Assembly: GCF_014647875.1 (NCBI RefSeq)
Contig: NZ_BMQA01000015.1
Coordinates: 62,001-126,000 of the forward strand
Source: Streptomyces brasiliensis
Lineage (GTDB): Bacteria > Actinomycetota > Actinomycetes > Streptomycetales > Streptomycetaceae
DNA length: 64,000 nucleotides
Direction: 5' to 3'
Made by a program: the position numbers and the translations under genes
The notes under the pieces: model-generated
Database searches by the model: none
What the model was told of the DNA's origin: nothing
The model's input: only the letters and a program-made list of their open reading frames with translations
Part shown: positions 1 through 8,586 of the stretch, in pieces
How the letters are laid out: each line of letters opens with the position of its first letter
Position numbering within the stretch: position 1 is the first letter of the stretch

Positions 1-115
1 CCGCACCTCGCCGCGTTGTCGGGCACGCCCGGGCACGTCCGGGACGAGGGCGACTCGCCGTCCTGCCAGGCACGGCTCCCCCACACCCGGCCGGGCTCGC
101 GCGGGAGGTGTCCCC

Positions 116-1189
116 GTGACGCCACGGTCCGATCCGACCGGAACGGCCGGCCAGGCCCTCGCCCTGCCCGGACCGCCGAACCTCGCCGCGAGCCTGAAGT
201 CGAGGCGCCGTACCGGGGCGATTCCCGGACTCCTGTACCGGCCCGCCGTCCCCGCCGACCCGGAGAAGGCCGCGGAGGTCGACCGGAGACTGGAGACCTG
301 GGCCGCCGGCCTCGACCTCTTCCCGGCCGCCTGGAAGGGGGACTTCACGGGATTCCAGTTCGGCCGGGCGGTGGTGCTCCAGCACCCGGGTGCGGTCGGC
401 CTGGAACGACTGACCGCCGCCGGAAAACTGCTGCTGGCCGAGAACGTCGTCGACTCCTGCTACTGCGAGGAGGACGAGGGCCGCGGCGGCGCGCGGCGCG
501 GGCTGGGCGGGCGACTGATCATGGCCCAGTCCGCGGTCGACCCGTACCACGGCGTCCCCGAGCTTGAGGAGGAGTGGGGCCGGGGCATGCGTGCGGACGG
601 TCCCTTGCGTTCGTACCACTGCGCGCTGGAGGACTTCTCCCTGTTCGCCACACCCAGCCAGACCGACCGGTTCGTGCACGACATCGCCCGGCTGCACCTG
701 GGTTATCTGGCCGAGGCCGCCTGGGCGGAGACCCGGTACGTGCCGCGGGTCTGGGAGTACCTGGTGATGCGGCAGTTCAACAACTTCCGGCCCTGTCTGT
801 CGATCGTCGACGCCGTGGACGGCTATGAACTGCCCGAACAGGTCTACGCCCGGCCCGAGATCCAGCGGATCACGGCGCTGGCCTGCAACGCCACCACGAT
901 CGTCAACGACCTGTACTCGTTCACGAAGGAGCTGGCGAGCGATCCGACGCACCTCAACCTGCCGCAGGTCGTGGCGGCCAACGAGCGGTGCGGGCTGAAG
1001 ACCGCCTATCTGGAGTCCGTCGAGATCCACAACCGGATCATGACGGCGTTCGAGGAGGAGTCCGCCCTCCTGTCCGCCGGCTCACCGCTCGTCGAACGCT
1101 ATGCCCGGTCACTCGCCGCCTGGGTGTCCGGCAACCACGAGTGGCACGCCACCAACACCCACCGCTACCACCTGCCCGACTACTGGTAG
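116..1189 (+). CDS. 2-methylisoborneol synthase (class I terpene cyclase)
   Basis: Cyclises 2-methylgeranyl diphosphate to the earthy odorant 2-methylisoborneol. The 357-residue protein shows a modified Asp-rich metal motif DSCYCEED (D113-D120) and an intact NSE motif NDLYSFTKE (N264, S268, E272). It ends WHATNTHRYHLPDYW, which closely resembles the end of the S. coelicolor enzyme as I recall it. The GTG start follows GGGAGG (103-108) with good spacing, giving a shorter disordered N-terminus than the roughly 440-residue relatives. The usual second Asp of the DDCYCE motif is Ser here. The methyltransferase gene for its substrate starts 66 bp downstream. An open frame entering from the left edge ends in TGA at 117-119, overlapping this start; it could be the tail of an upstream operon gene but is too short to identify. 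Confidence 0.93.
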   Translation: MTPRSDPTGTAGQALALPGPPNLAASLKSRRRTGAIPGLLYRPAVPADPEKAAEVDRRLETWAAGLDLFPAAWKGDFTGFQFGRAVVLQHPGAVGLERLTAAGKLLLAENVVDSCYCEEDEGRGGARRGLGGRLIMAQSAVDPYHGVPELEEEWGRGMRADGPLRSYHCALEDFSLFATPSQTDRFVHDIARLHLGYLAEAAWAETRYVPRVWEYLVMRQFNNFRPCLSIVDAVDGYELPEQVYARPEIQRITALACNATTIVNDLYSFTKELASDPTHLNLPQVVAANERCGLKTAYLESVEIHNRIMTAFEEESALLSAGSPLVERYARSLAAWVSGNHEWHATNTHRYHLPDYW

Positions 1190-1255
1190 CCCGGCCGGAC
1201 CGGCAGATCGACCGCACCACCGAAACACCGTCAGTCGCGCCACGAGGAGTCACTG

Positions 1256-2134
1256 TTGACCACCGCCCCCGTCGCCCGGACCACCACGGCACCGGTGCCG
1301 GCCCAGTCCACGTACCAGACCCGCGTCGCGGACTACTGGAACGCCGAGGAGAACCCGGTCAACCTCGAACTCGGAAAGATCGACGACCTCTACCACCACC
1401 ACTACGGCGTCGGTGACGCCGACTGGACGGTGCTCGACGAACCCGACCCGGGGCTGCGCCGGGAGCGGATCACCGCCGAACTGCACCGCCTGGAACACAC
1501 CCAGGCCGAGCTGCTCGCCTCCCACCTCGGCCCGCTCACCCCGGACGACCGGGTCTTCGACGCCGGCTGCGGGCGCGGCGGGGGCAGTGTCACAGCGAAC
1601 CTGCGCTACGGCTGCCACGCGGACGGCGTCACGATCTCCGCCAAGCAGGCCGCGTTCGCGGGCGAGCAGGCCCGCAAGCGGGGCATCGACGACAAGGTCC
1701 GCTACCACCACCGCAACATGCTGGACACCGGCTTCGAGTCCGGCGCGTACGCGGCGTCGTGGAACAACGAGTCCACGATGTACGTCGAGCTGGAGCTGCT
1801 GTTCGCCGAGCACGCCCGGCTGCTGCGCCGCGGCGGGCGCTACGTGGTGATCACCGGCTGCTACAACGACACGTACGGACGGGCCTCGCGCGAGGTGTCG
1901 CTGATCAACGCGCACTACATCTGCGACATCCATCCGCGGTCGGCGTACTTCCGGGCGCTGGCCGCCAACCGGCTGGTGCCGGTCCATGTCGAGGACCTCA
2001 CCGAGGCCGCCGTCCCCTACTGGGAGCTGCGCAAGCGGGCCGACCATCTGGTCACGGGCATCGAGGACACGTTCCTGTCCGCCTACTGCAACGGCAGCTT
2101 CCAGTATCTGCTGATCGCGGCCGACCGGGTCTGA
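1256..2134 (+). CDS. Geranyl diphosphate 2-C-methyltransferase
   Basis: SAM-dependent enzyme that methylates C2 of geranyl diphosphate, supplying 2-methylgeranyl diphosphate to the cyclase encoded just upstream. The 292-residue protein has the SAM-binding glycine motif FDAGCGRGGGS near residue 100, followed by the conserved NNESTMYVE and GCYNDTYGR segments of this family. The TTG start is chosen because GAGGAG lies 7 bases before it and because the N-terminus then matches the family length. It is co-directional with the cyclase, 66 bp apart, and the pair ends at a strong hairpin, so the two genes form the conserved actinomycete 2-methylisoborneol operon. Function rests on family resemblance plus this pairing. 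Confidence 0.93.
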   Translation: MTTAPVARTTTAPVPAQSTYQTRVADYWNAEENPVNLELGKIDDLYHHHYGVGDADWTVLDEPDPGLRRERITAELHRLEHTQAELLASHLGPLTPDDRVFDAGCGRGGGSVTANLRYGCHADGVTISAKQAAFAGEQARKRGIDDKVRYHHRNMLDTGFESGAYAASWNNESTMYVELELLFAEHARLLRRGGRYVVITGCYNDTYGRASREVSLINAHYICDIHPRSAYFRALAANRLVPVHVEDLTEAAVPYWELRKRADHLVTGIEDTFLSAYCNGSFQYLLIAADRV

Positions 2135-2146
2135 CGGGTCGAGGGG

Positions 2147-2178
2147 CGAGGGGCGGTGTCACGCGGCACCGCCCCTCG
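2147..2178. terminator. Hairpin terminator between convergent genes
   Basis: Perfect 12-bp inverted repeat CGAGGGGCGGTG / CACCGCCCCTCG with an 8-base loop, 12 bases after the methyltransferase stop and 12 before the stop of the opposing VOC gene. It can serve both strands. There is no U tract, as is common in Streptomyces. Confidence 0.8.
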
Positions 2179-2189
2179 CGCCGCGCGGT

Positions 2190-2672
2190 TCATTCACCCG
2201 CGTACGCCCGGTCCAGCGCGGCGATGTCGAGCTTGCCCATCGCGTACATGGCCTGGGTCGTGCGCACGGCCTTCTCCGGGTCGGGGTCGCCGATCATGTC
2301 GATCAGCCGGTCGGGGACGACCTGCCAGGACACGCCGTACCGGTCCTTGAGCCAGCCGCAGGGCCCGCCCTCGCCGCCGTTGTCGGTGAGCTTGGTCCAG
2401 TAGTAGTCGATCTCCTCCTGGTCCGCGCAGAAGATCTGGAAGGAGATCGCCTCGCTGAACTTGAACTGCGGGCCGCCGTTGAGCGCGACGAACTTCTGGC
2501 CGTTGGCGGTGAACTCGACGGCCAGCACGGAGCCGGCGGGGCCGGGCCCGGCCTCGCTGTACCGGCCCACCCGGCCGATGCTGGAGTTCTTGAAGATCGA
2601 GACGTAGTAGTGCGCGGCCTCCTCTGCCTGGCCGTCGAACCAGAGACACGTGGTGAATCCGTCGGTGGTCAT
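2190..2672 (-). CDS. VOC-superfamily (PhnB / 3-demethylubiquinone methyltransferase-like) protein
   Basis: A 160-residue single-domain protein of the PhnB-like branch of the vicinal oxygen chelate fold. Family marks are FTTCLWFDGQAEEAAHYY at the N-terminus, an EFTANGQKFVALNGGPQFKF strand pair, and CGWLKDRYGVSWQVVP. No reaction can be assigned; these proteins are often annotated as 3-demethylubiquinone-9 3-methyltransferase although they lack a SAM fold. The ATG at 2672 is preferred because AGGAGG sits 5 bases upstream; a GTG two codons earlier would fall on the ribosome site. It faces the methylisoborneol operon tail to tail. Confidence 0.8.
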   Translation of the reverse strand: MTTDGFTTCLWFDGQAEEAAHYYVSIFKNSSIGRVGRYSEAGPGPAGSVLAVEFTANGQKFVALNGGPQFKFSEAISFQIFCADQEEIDYYWTKLTDNGGEGGPCGWLKDRYGVSWQVVPDRLIDMIGDPDPEKAVRTTQAMYAMGKLDIAALDRAYAGE

Positions 2673-2795
2673 GGACACCTCCTGGAGCGTGGAACGCGGT
2701 CATCTGTGTCGACCGATCCTCCCCGGGAAACTCATCGGCCGGACGGCCCAATATTCCGGACGGGTGGCCGGGACCCGCGGGCTAGCATCCGGGCC

Positions 2796-4016
2796 ATGAC
2801 CTCTTCGCCCGCGGAGTCGCCCGCCGAGAGCATCCGTCCCTTCCGTATCGCGATCCCCCGGTCCGACCTCGACGATCTGCACGACCGCATCGACCGCGCC
2901 CGCCGGCCGGCCGAGATGCCCGGCGCGGGCTGGGCGTACGGCGTCCCGGCGGACTATCTGTGGGAGCTGGTGCGCTACTGGCGGCACGAGTACGACTGGC
3001 GTGCCGCCGAAGCGAGGCTGAACGAGTGGCCGCAGTTCACCACCACCATCGACGGGACGAACGTCCACTTCGCGCACATCCGCTCCCCGGAACCGGACGC
3101 CACACCGCTGATCATCACGCACGGCTGGCCCGGCTCGATCGTGGAGTTCCTCGACGTCGTCGGTCCGCTCACGGACCCGGCGGCGCACGGGGGCGAGCCG
3201 GCCGACGCCTTCCATGTCGTCGTACCGAGCATCCCGGGGTTCGGACTGTCCGGGCCCACCACGGAACCGGGCTGGGAGGCGGGCCGGATCGCGGACGCCT
3301 GGGTCGAGCTGATGCGGCGGCTGGGCTACGACCGGTTCGGCGCACAGGGTGGCGACTGGGGGGCCGGGATCTCGCGGGAGCTGGGCCGCGCGCATCCCGA
3401 CCGGGTGATCGGCGTGCATCTCAACCTGCTGCCAGGCGCGCAGGCGGCGACGGAGCCGACGGCCGAGGAGCTGGCGGAGCTGGCTCCCGAGGAGCGGGAA
3501 CGCACACTCGCCTCGTGGCGGCGGTGGGCCGAGTGGTCGCGGGAGGGTACGGGGTACGCCGCCCTGCAGTCCACCCGGCCGCACACCCTGGCGTACGCCC
3601 TGACGGACTCACCCGTGGGCCAGCTGGCCTGGATCGTCGAGAAGTTCCGGGAGTGGACCGACTCCGAGGAGGTACCGGAGGAGGCGGTCGACCGCGACCT
3701 GCTGCTGACGAACGTGATGCTGTACTGGCTGACCGGGACGGCGGGTTCGTCCGCCCGGATCTACTACGAGCGCGCCCACGCCACGGGCCGCACCGCCGAG
3801 CCCGCCGAACCGTCGACCGCACCGACCGCGGTCGCCGTCTTCCCGGCCGAGATCCAGGTCCCGCTGCGGCACAGGGCCGAACGCACCGAGAACCTCGTGC
3901 GCTGGACGGAGTTCGACCGCGGCGGCCACTTCGCGGCGATGGAGGAGCCGGACCTGCTGGTCGGTGATGTCCGGGCCTTCTTCCGGCAGCTGCGCGAGAA
4001 GGACGGGATCGGCTGA
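2796..4016 (+). CDS. Epoxide hydrolase (EHN-domain alpha/beta hydrolase)
   Basis: Hydrolyses an epoxide to a diol through an aspartyl-ester intermediate. The 406-residue protein begins with the epoxide hydrolase N-terminal domain (IRPFRIAIP to about residue 110) and continues as an alpha/beta hydrolase with oxyanion motif HGWPGS, nucleophile Asp in GGDWGA and a C-terminal His in GGHFAAMEEPDLL. The ATG at 2796 is the first start giving a family-like N-terminus (MTSSPAES, then IRPF). Length is normal for the microsomal-type bacterial family. The substrate is unknown and no neighbour suggests one. Confidence 0.88.
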   Translation: MTSSPAESPAESIRPFRIAIPRSDLDDLHDRIDRARRPAEMPGAGWAYGVPADYLWELVRYWRHEYDWRAAEARLNEWPQFTTTIDGTNVHFAHIRSPEPDATPLIITHGWPGSIVEFLDVVGPLTDPAAHGGEPADAFHVVVPSIPGFGLSGPTTEPGWEAGRIADAWVELMRRLGYDRFGAQGGDWGAGISRELGRAHPDRVIGVHLNLLPGAQAATEPTAEELAELAPEERERTLASWRRWAEWSREGTGYAALQSTRPHTLAYALTDSPVGQLAWIVEKFREWTDSEEVPEEAVDRDLLLTNVMLYWLTGTAGSSARIYYERAHATGRTAEPAEPSTAPTAVAVFPAEIQVPLRHRAERTENLVRWTEFDRGGHFAAMEEPDLLVGDVRAFFRQLREKDGIG

Positions 4017-4083
4017 CGGGGCGTCGCGCGACCGGGCGGAGAGCGACTCCCCTGCGGGCAGCGGGCCGAGGCGCGACGGCTCG

Positions 4084-4461
4084 TCAGGCGGCCAGGCACA
4101 GCCCGTTGTACGGCGGCCTGGACATGCCGCGGTCCCCGCTGAGCCGGCGGGACAGCTCGCCCTGCGCCCGGGACAGCAGGTCGCCGAGGCCCAGGCCGAG
4201 GGCGTGGGCGGCGGCCGCGAGGACCTCCGAGGAGGCCTCCTTGCGGCCTCGCTCGATCTCCGAGAGGTACGGCATCGAGATCCTGGCGGCGTCGGCGACG
4301 TCCTGGAGCGTACGCTCCTGCACATGGCGTTCACGGCGCAGGACGTCACCGACCAGGTCGCGCCAGAGGGGCTCCCTGGGTTCGGCGACCGGGGCTTCGG
4401 GGCGGTCGGCCCCGGGACGCAGTGGAATCACACGGGCTCGGTGGGGCGCACGGTTGCTCAC
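4084..4461 (-). CDS. XRE-family helix-turn-helix regulator
   Basis: A 125-residue DNA-binding protein with one XRE-type helix-turn-helix covering about residues 40-100: RTLQDVADAARISMPYLSEI, then ERGRKEASSEVLAAAAHALG. There is no ligand or cupin domain. The start is GTG at 4461. It is divergent from the methyltransferase gene, with 83 bp between starts, so it may regulate that promoter and its own; that link is inferred only from position. Confidence 0.85.
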   Translation of the reverse strand: MSNRAPHRARVIPLRPGADRPEAPVAEPREPLWRDLVGDVLRRERHVQERTLQDVADAARISMPYLSEIERGRKEASSEVLAAAAHALGLGLGDLLSRAQGELSRRLSGDRGMSRPPYNGLCLAA

Positions 4462-4544
4462 CGCTTCAGCCTAGGAGTCCTGGACGCCCTGGGAAGGGGC
4501 AGGCATTCCGCTCTGGGTGAATCGGGCGGTCGGAGGGAGTGGCA

Positions 4545-5327
4545 GTGGTGCTGCGGGACACGTTCGACGAGGCCGCGGAGCTGTACGAGCGGGCGCGGCC
4601 CCGCTATCCGCGGTCCCTGGTGGAGGAGTTGGCTGGCGTGACCGGGATCGGGCCGGACAGCCGCATGCTGGAGATCGGTCCCGGGACCGGCCAACTCACC
4701 GTCCCCCTCGCCGGATTCGGCTGCCGGGTCACCGCGGTGGAACTCGGGCCCGCGCTGGCGGCCGTGGCCCGGCGACGGCTGCGGAACTTTCCGGCGGCGG
4801 ACGTGGTGGTCGCCGACTTCGAGCGCTGGGAGCTACCGCCCGAGCCGTTCGACGTGGTGGTGAGCGCGACCGCCTTCCACTGGCTCGATCCGGCGCTGCG
4901 CCTGGTCAGGACCGCACGGGCGCTGCGCCCCGGCGGGACGCTGGCGCTCGTCACCACGCTGCATGTGGCGGGCGGCACCCAGGAGTTCTTCGACCGCGTC
5001 CAGGCGTGCTACGAGCGCTGGGACCCGGCCACGCCGCCCGGACTGCGCCTCCCTCCCGAGACCGACATGGCCACCCACACCGGCGAGTTGGACCACTCGC
5101 CGTACTTCGGGGACGTCACCGTGAGCCGCCACGTACAGGAGATCACGTACACCGCCGACGCGTACGTCGACGTGCTGCTCACCTACTCCAACCACCGCGC
5201 TCTGGACCCGGCCGCCCGCCGGGGGCTGCTGACCTGCGTACGGGAGCTGGTGGAGACGAGTTTCGGCAGCAGAGTCACCAAGCGGTATCTGCACGAGCTG
5301 ATCACGGCGCGGCGCGGCGCGAGCTGA
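4545..5327 (+). CDS. Class I SAM-dependent methyltransferase
   Basis: A roughly 260-residue methyltransferase of the Methyltransf_11/25 type. Motif I is MLEIGPGTGQLTVPLAGFG, the acidic residue after strand 2 is in VTAVELGP, and FDVVVSATAFHWLD is the post-motif II segment common in small-molecule methyltransferases. Start choice is uncertain: GGAGGG at 4532-4537 abuts a GTG at 4539, so the GTG at 4545 or 4548 fits better. The substrate cannot be inferred. It is divergently paired with the XRE regulator. Confidence 0.82.
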   Translation: MVLRDTFDEAAELYERARPRYPRSLVEELAGVTGIGPDSRMLEIGPGTGQLTVPLAGFGCRVTAVELGPALAAVARRRLRNFPAADVVVADFERWELPPEPFDVVVSATAFHWLDPALRLVRTARALRPGGTLALVTTLHVAGGTQEFFDRVQACYERWDPATPPGLRLPPETDMATHTGELDHSPYFGDVTVSRHVQEITYTADAYVDVLLTYSNHRALDPAARRGLLTCVRELVETSFGSRVTKRYLHELITARRGAS

Positions 5328-5376
5328 GACCGGGCTACGCACGAGGGCCAATTTCCGCCAGGACCCGTCATGAGGC

Positions 5377-5401
5377 GCATGCGCCGGGGCACTTCGGGTA
5401 C
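5377..5401 (+). promoter_or_regulatory. SigB-type promoter upstream of the sigma gene
   Basis: GCAT at 5377-5380, a 15-base spacer, then GGGTAC at 5396-5401. This fits the Streptomyces SigB-type pattern GNNT-N14-16-GGGTAC/T and lies 50 bases before the sigma-factor ATG, suggesting autoregulation. Recognised by pattern only. Confidence 0.6.
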
Positions 5402-5451
5402 GCGCCTTGCTGAAGCATGCCGAGAACACCGTGACTGCGTAAGGAGAGGCA

Positions 5452-6339
5452 ATGAGCGCCGCCGGGATCCGGTCGGGAGCAGTGGACGTCGAGAGGACCG
5501 CCATGGGCGGGACGGGGGCGGGCTCGCTGCCGGGCATCGAAGACCCGACGGCCGTCGCGCCGCTCGACGCACGGGAGCTGTCCCGGGACTTCTTCCGGCG
5601 CCTGGCCGAACTGACCGAGGGCACGCCGGAGTACCAGTACGCGCGCAACACCCTCATCGAGATGAACATGTCGCTGGTGCGCTTCGCGGCCGGACGGTTC
5701 CGCAGCCGCGGCGACGAGATGGAGGACATCGTCCAGACCGGGATGATCGGCCTGATCAAGGCGATCGACCGGTTCGAGTTGTCGCGGGAGGTGGAGTTCA
5801 CCTCGTTCGCGGTGCCCTACATCGTCGGGGAGATGAAGCGCTTCTTCCGGGACACCACCTGGGCCGTCCATGTGCCGCGACGCCTGCAGGAGCTGCGCGT
5901 CGAGCTGGCCAAGGCCCGCGAGGAGCTGGCCGGACGGCTGGACCGCGAGCCGACGGTCGCGGAGCTGGCCACGCTGATGAACATCCCCGAGGACGAGGTG
6001 GTCGAGGCGCAGCTGGCCGCCAACGGGTACACGTCGGCGTCGCTGGACGCCGCGCTCGGCGGTGACGGGCCCGAGGACGGCGAGGCGATCCTCGCGGACT
6101 TCCTGGGCGTGGAGGAGGAGGGACTGCGGCTCGTCGAGGACTTCCACGCCCTCGCTCCGCTGATGGCCGAACTCAGCGACCGGGACCGGGAGATCATCCG
6201 GCTGCGGTTCGTGGAGGAGGCCACCCAGGCCGAGATCGGTGAACGGCTCGGCTGCTCGCAGATGCATGTCTCACGCCTGATAAAGCGCATCATCACGCGC
6301 CTGCGCCAGGGCATGCTGGGCGAGCTGGGCTGCGCCTGA
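5452..6339 (+). CDS. SigB/SigF-family RNA polymerase sigma factor
   Basis: A 295-residue stress or differentiation sigma factor of the SigB/F/G group. Region 2 runs from RNTLIEMNMSLVRFAAGRF through DIVQTGMIGLIKAIDRFE to FTSFAVPYIVGEMKRFFRD. Region 3 follows (RRLQELRVELAKAREEL), and region 4 carries the helix-turn-helix ATQAEIGERLGCSQMHVSRL. The ATG follows AAGGAGAGGCA. An RsbW-like kinase gene lies convergently 90 bp downstream, the natural candidate for its anti-sigma partner. A SigB-type promoter match just upstream suggests positive autoregulation. Which of the several paralogues it is cannot be decided from the window. Confidence 0.9.
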   Translation: MSAAGIRSGAVDVERTAMGGTGAGSLPGIEDPTAVAPLDARELSRDFFRRLAELTEGTPEYQYARNTLIEMNMSLVRFAAGRFRSRGDEMEDIVQTGMIGLIKAIDRFELSREVEFTSFAVPYIVGEMKRFFRDTTWAVHVPRRLQELRVELAKAREELAGRLDREPTVAELATLMNIPEDEVVEAQLAANGYTSASLDAALGGDGPEDGEAILADFLGVEEEGLRLVEDFHALAPLMAELSDRDREIIRLRFVEEATQAEIGERLGCSQMHVSRLIKRIITRLRQGMLGELGCA

Positions 6340-6428
6340 CGACACGGTTCACGGGCGGCGGGTGGTGTCATCGGGCTTCGATGGCGTCGGCCCGGGCCGG
6401 TGGGCGCGAGGGCATCGGCCGCCCGGGC

Positions 6429-6881
6429 TCAGTGCGCGAGGGTCAGCAGCGCGCGGACCCGCTTGCCGACCGGTACGCGCTCGGCCGTCACCTCGGAGGC
6501 CAGCGCACAGACGATCTCCAGGCCGTGCCGGCCGACGCGCTCGGGGTCGCGCGGAAAGGGACGGGGCAGCGAGACGCTGCTGTCGTAGACGGACACGGTG
6601 ACCTCGCTGTCCGTGCCCTCCAGTTCCAGGATGTACGGGCCGTTGCTGTGCCGGTCCGCGTTGGTGACCAATTCGCTCACCACGAGGAGCAGTTCGCCGT
6701 CGGCCCTGGGGTCGATGGCGGCGCACCACTCGGTCCTGAGCTGCTCGAGGAAGAGCGCGGCGAAGGAACGTGCCTCGGCGATGCACCCCTGCTCGCCCGT
6801 GTAGTGCGCCGCCCTTCTGAGCGGTTCCACGGGCACGTCGAAACCAGTCGGTATCACTGCCCCGTCCAGGTGCTCGAACAT
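6429..6881 (-). CDS. RsbW-like ATP-binding regulatory protein (putative anti-sigma factor)
   Basis: A 150-residue HATPase_c protein of the RsbW/SpoIIAB type. The N-box segment is LLLVVSELVTNADRHSNGPY (Asn in VTNADRH binds Mg-ATP), followed by a degenerate G-box region VGRHGLEIVCALASEV. Streptomyces has dozens of these small kinases, and only some inhibit sigma factors. Its tail-to-tail position beside a SigB-family sigma gene and its own SigB-type promoter match support an anti-sigma role. Start is ATG at 6881. Confidence 0.85.
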   Translation of the reverse strand: MFEHLDGAVIPTGFDVPVEPLRRAAHYTGEQGCIAEARSFAALFLEQLRTEWCAAIDPRADGELLLVVSELVTNADRHSNGPYILELEGTDSEVTVSVYDSSVSLPRPFPRDPERVGRHGLEIVCALASEVTAERVPVGKRVRALLTLAH

Positions 6882-6933
6882 GCTTGTCTCTCTCGAATGC
6901 CGGACTCATCGGTCCCCTGCTGCACCAGTGCTC

Positions 6934-6958
6934 GTACCCCGAGCGGGGCGACGCAGTC
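6934..6958 (-). promoter_or_regulatory. SigB-type promoter upstream of the RsbW-like gene
   Basis: On the minus strand GACT (6958-6955), a 15-base spacer, then GGGTAC (6939-6934), 53 bases before the ATG at 6881. It has the same spacing and -10 element as the match in front of the convergent sigma gene. Confidence 0.55.
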
Positions 6959-7157
6959 CCGGTGAGGCGTTCGCTGACGGCGCACATCGGTCGTCGTCGT
7001 GCCGCTCCGGGCCATCCGGAGGATATCCGGTCAGGACACCCGCCCCGGACGCTCACACCGCCGGGGAACCTGTGACGGACGGCACGCCGGCGCCGGACGT
7101 GACCACCAATTCCGTGACGCCGGGGCCCGACGGCCTGGTCTCGGGCGTGGCCGGTGC

Positions 7158-8432
7158 CTAGGTGGCCCGCTCGGACGCGGGTGGCGGCTCCGACGCCGGT
7201 TTCTCGCTGGACGGCTTCTCCGTGGAGGGCTTCCCGGACGACGGCTTCTCCGACGACGGCGGCTTCGAGGCCGGGGATTCGGAGGACGGCTTCTCCGTGG
7301 ACGGCTTCCCGGACGACGGTTTCTCCGACGGCGGCGACGAGGTCGACGAACCGGGCGAAGAGGAGGACGGGGCCGACGGACTGGACGGCGAGCGGCTCGG
7401 TGGCTCCACCGGGTCGACCCAGTGCGCCGGCGGCTTCATGCGCTGGTCCCGGCTGCCCTTGTCATCACCGCGCTCCCGGTGGAACCAGTCGTCGTGCCGG
7501 GCGTCGTAGAGAACGAAGGCCTCGACGTCACGCGCCGCGGGAGCGACCACGACGACGTTCGAGGGCCGGTACGCCGGCCAGGACTTCCCCACCGGCTTGG
7601 GCGTGCTGCGCTGTGCGACCGGCGGCGTCATCGGGTTCGTACAGGCGCAGCGCACCCGGGGCACACCGTGGCTGTCGACCAGGACGGCGGTGCCCGTCTG
7701 CAGGACGGCCTGGTAGCTGGTGGCGGCGCCGTCGCGGTAGCCGTGGCCGGTGACACGGGTGTCCGCGCGCAGCTGCACGGGTGTGAGCGAGCGCAGATAG
7801 GCGGGGACGCCCGAGGGCTGGACCCCGACGACCGAGGCGAACGCCTTGTTCTTGGCCTGATCCGCCCGCAGGAAGCGGATCTGCTTCTCGACGTCGCAGG
7901 CGGGGGTGTTGCGGGTGCCCGCGTAGAGGCCGGGCGCCGCCCCGTCCACGCCGCGCACCGCGTTGGCCCGGCCCGTGGCCTCGGCCGGGGGCGTGGTCGA
8001 CGGCGGCACGGAGCTCTCGTTGGCCGTCGACTCGGTGAAGGGATCCTGGCCGGTCTCGTTCGCCGCCTGGAGGAAGACCTCGCCGGCCTGCCCCGAGCCG
8101 CCTCCGCCCGAGTTGGTCAGGACGACGGCCACGACCACGGCGGCCACGACCAGGGCGCTGAGCACCCCGATGCGCGGAGCGGACCGCCACCACGGCCGGT
8201 GCGGTTCCGGCTTCGGCTCCGCGGGGCCACCGCCCCCGGTGCCACCAGGACCACCGCCTCCGGCACTCCCGCGGCCACCCTCTCCAGCGCCACCGGGGCC
8301 ACGGCCTCCGGCGCTCCCGGGACCGCCTCCGGGGGGCTCCGGTGGCGGGCCGTGGGATGGCCGGGAGGGGCCCGACAAGGGACCGGACGGCGGTCCCGTC
8401 GGATGGCCGGAGGACGGCTGTTCAGCGCTCAC
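7158..8432 (-). CDS. DUF6777-like membrane-anchored protein with Pro/Ser-rich tails
   Basis: A 424-residue protein of unknown function. Order: a Pro/Gly-rich cytoplasmic N-terminus of about 100 residues, one membrane helix (IGVLSALVVAAVVVAVVL), an extracellular domain (FLQAANETGQDPF through FVLYDARHDDWFH) with paired cysteines (TPACDVEK and RCACTNP), and a C-terminal tail of Lys/Pro/Ser/Glu repeats suited to spanning the wall. I associate the extracellular part with DUF6777. GTG at 8432 is taken as start because GGAGGAAGA precedes it; the longer frame would begin in non-coding sequence. It is divergent from the streptophobe gene. Confidence 0.78.
   Translation of the reverse strand: MSAEQPSSGHPTGPPSGPLSGPSRPSHGPPPEPPGGGPGSAGGRGPGGAGEGGRGSAGGGGPGGTGGGGPAEPKPEPHRPWWRSAPRIGVLSALVVAAVVVAVVLTNSGGGGSGQAGEVFLQAANETGQDPFTESTANESSVPPSTTPPAEATGRANAVRGVDGAAPGLYAGTRNTPACDVEKQIRFLRADQAKNKAFASVVGVQPSGVPAYLRSLTPVQLRADTRVTGHGYRDGAATSYQAVLQTGTAVLVDSHGVPRVRCACTNPMTPPVAQRSTPKPVGKSWPAYRPSNVVVVAPAARDVEAFVLYDARHDDWFHRERGDDKGSRDQRMKPPAHWVDPVEPPSRSPSSPSAPSSSSPGSSTSSPPSEKPSSGKPSTEKPSSESPASKPPSSEKPSSGKPSTEKPSSEKPASEPPPASERAT
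7210..7329. repeat. 45-bp direct repeat inside the DUF6777-like gene
   Basis: Copies at 7210-7254 and 7285-7329 differ at 2 of 45 bases. They encode the two near-identical PSSEKPSSGKPSTEKPS blocks of the C-terminal tail, so tail length could vary by slippage. Confidence 0.85.
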
Positions 8433-8586
8433 GGGCTCTTCCTCCCGACACGGTCGGCAACCCTTCGGGGATATGGCTGCTTTGCCGCAATGATCCATTG
8501 TGTGCTCGGTGCGGGCGCACCGTGCAAGCCGACGCGGACGGCCCTCCCGGCGGGCGGCCCACCGGGAGGCTGCTTAGCGTGACAGG

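Noticed and set aside
2..119. Possible C-terminal end of an upstream operon gene overlapping the terpene synthase start
   Set aside because: Only 38 codons are visible (ending AGLAREVSP) and they match nothing I can recognise; mentioned in the cyclase entry but not called as a gene.
6389..6428. GCCCGGGC repeats between the sigma and RsbW-like stops as a terminator
   Set aside because: The arms are self-palindromic with a long loop, so the predicted hairpin is ambiguous.
7158..8582. Long plus-strand open frame (527 codons from 6999) over the DUF6777-like gene
   Set aside because: Composition is Arg/Gly-rich shadow sequence; the minus-strand frame has a membrane helix, conserved cysteines, a ribosome site and a sensible codon bias.
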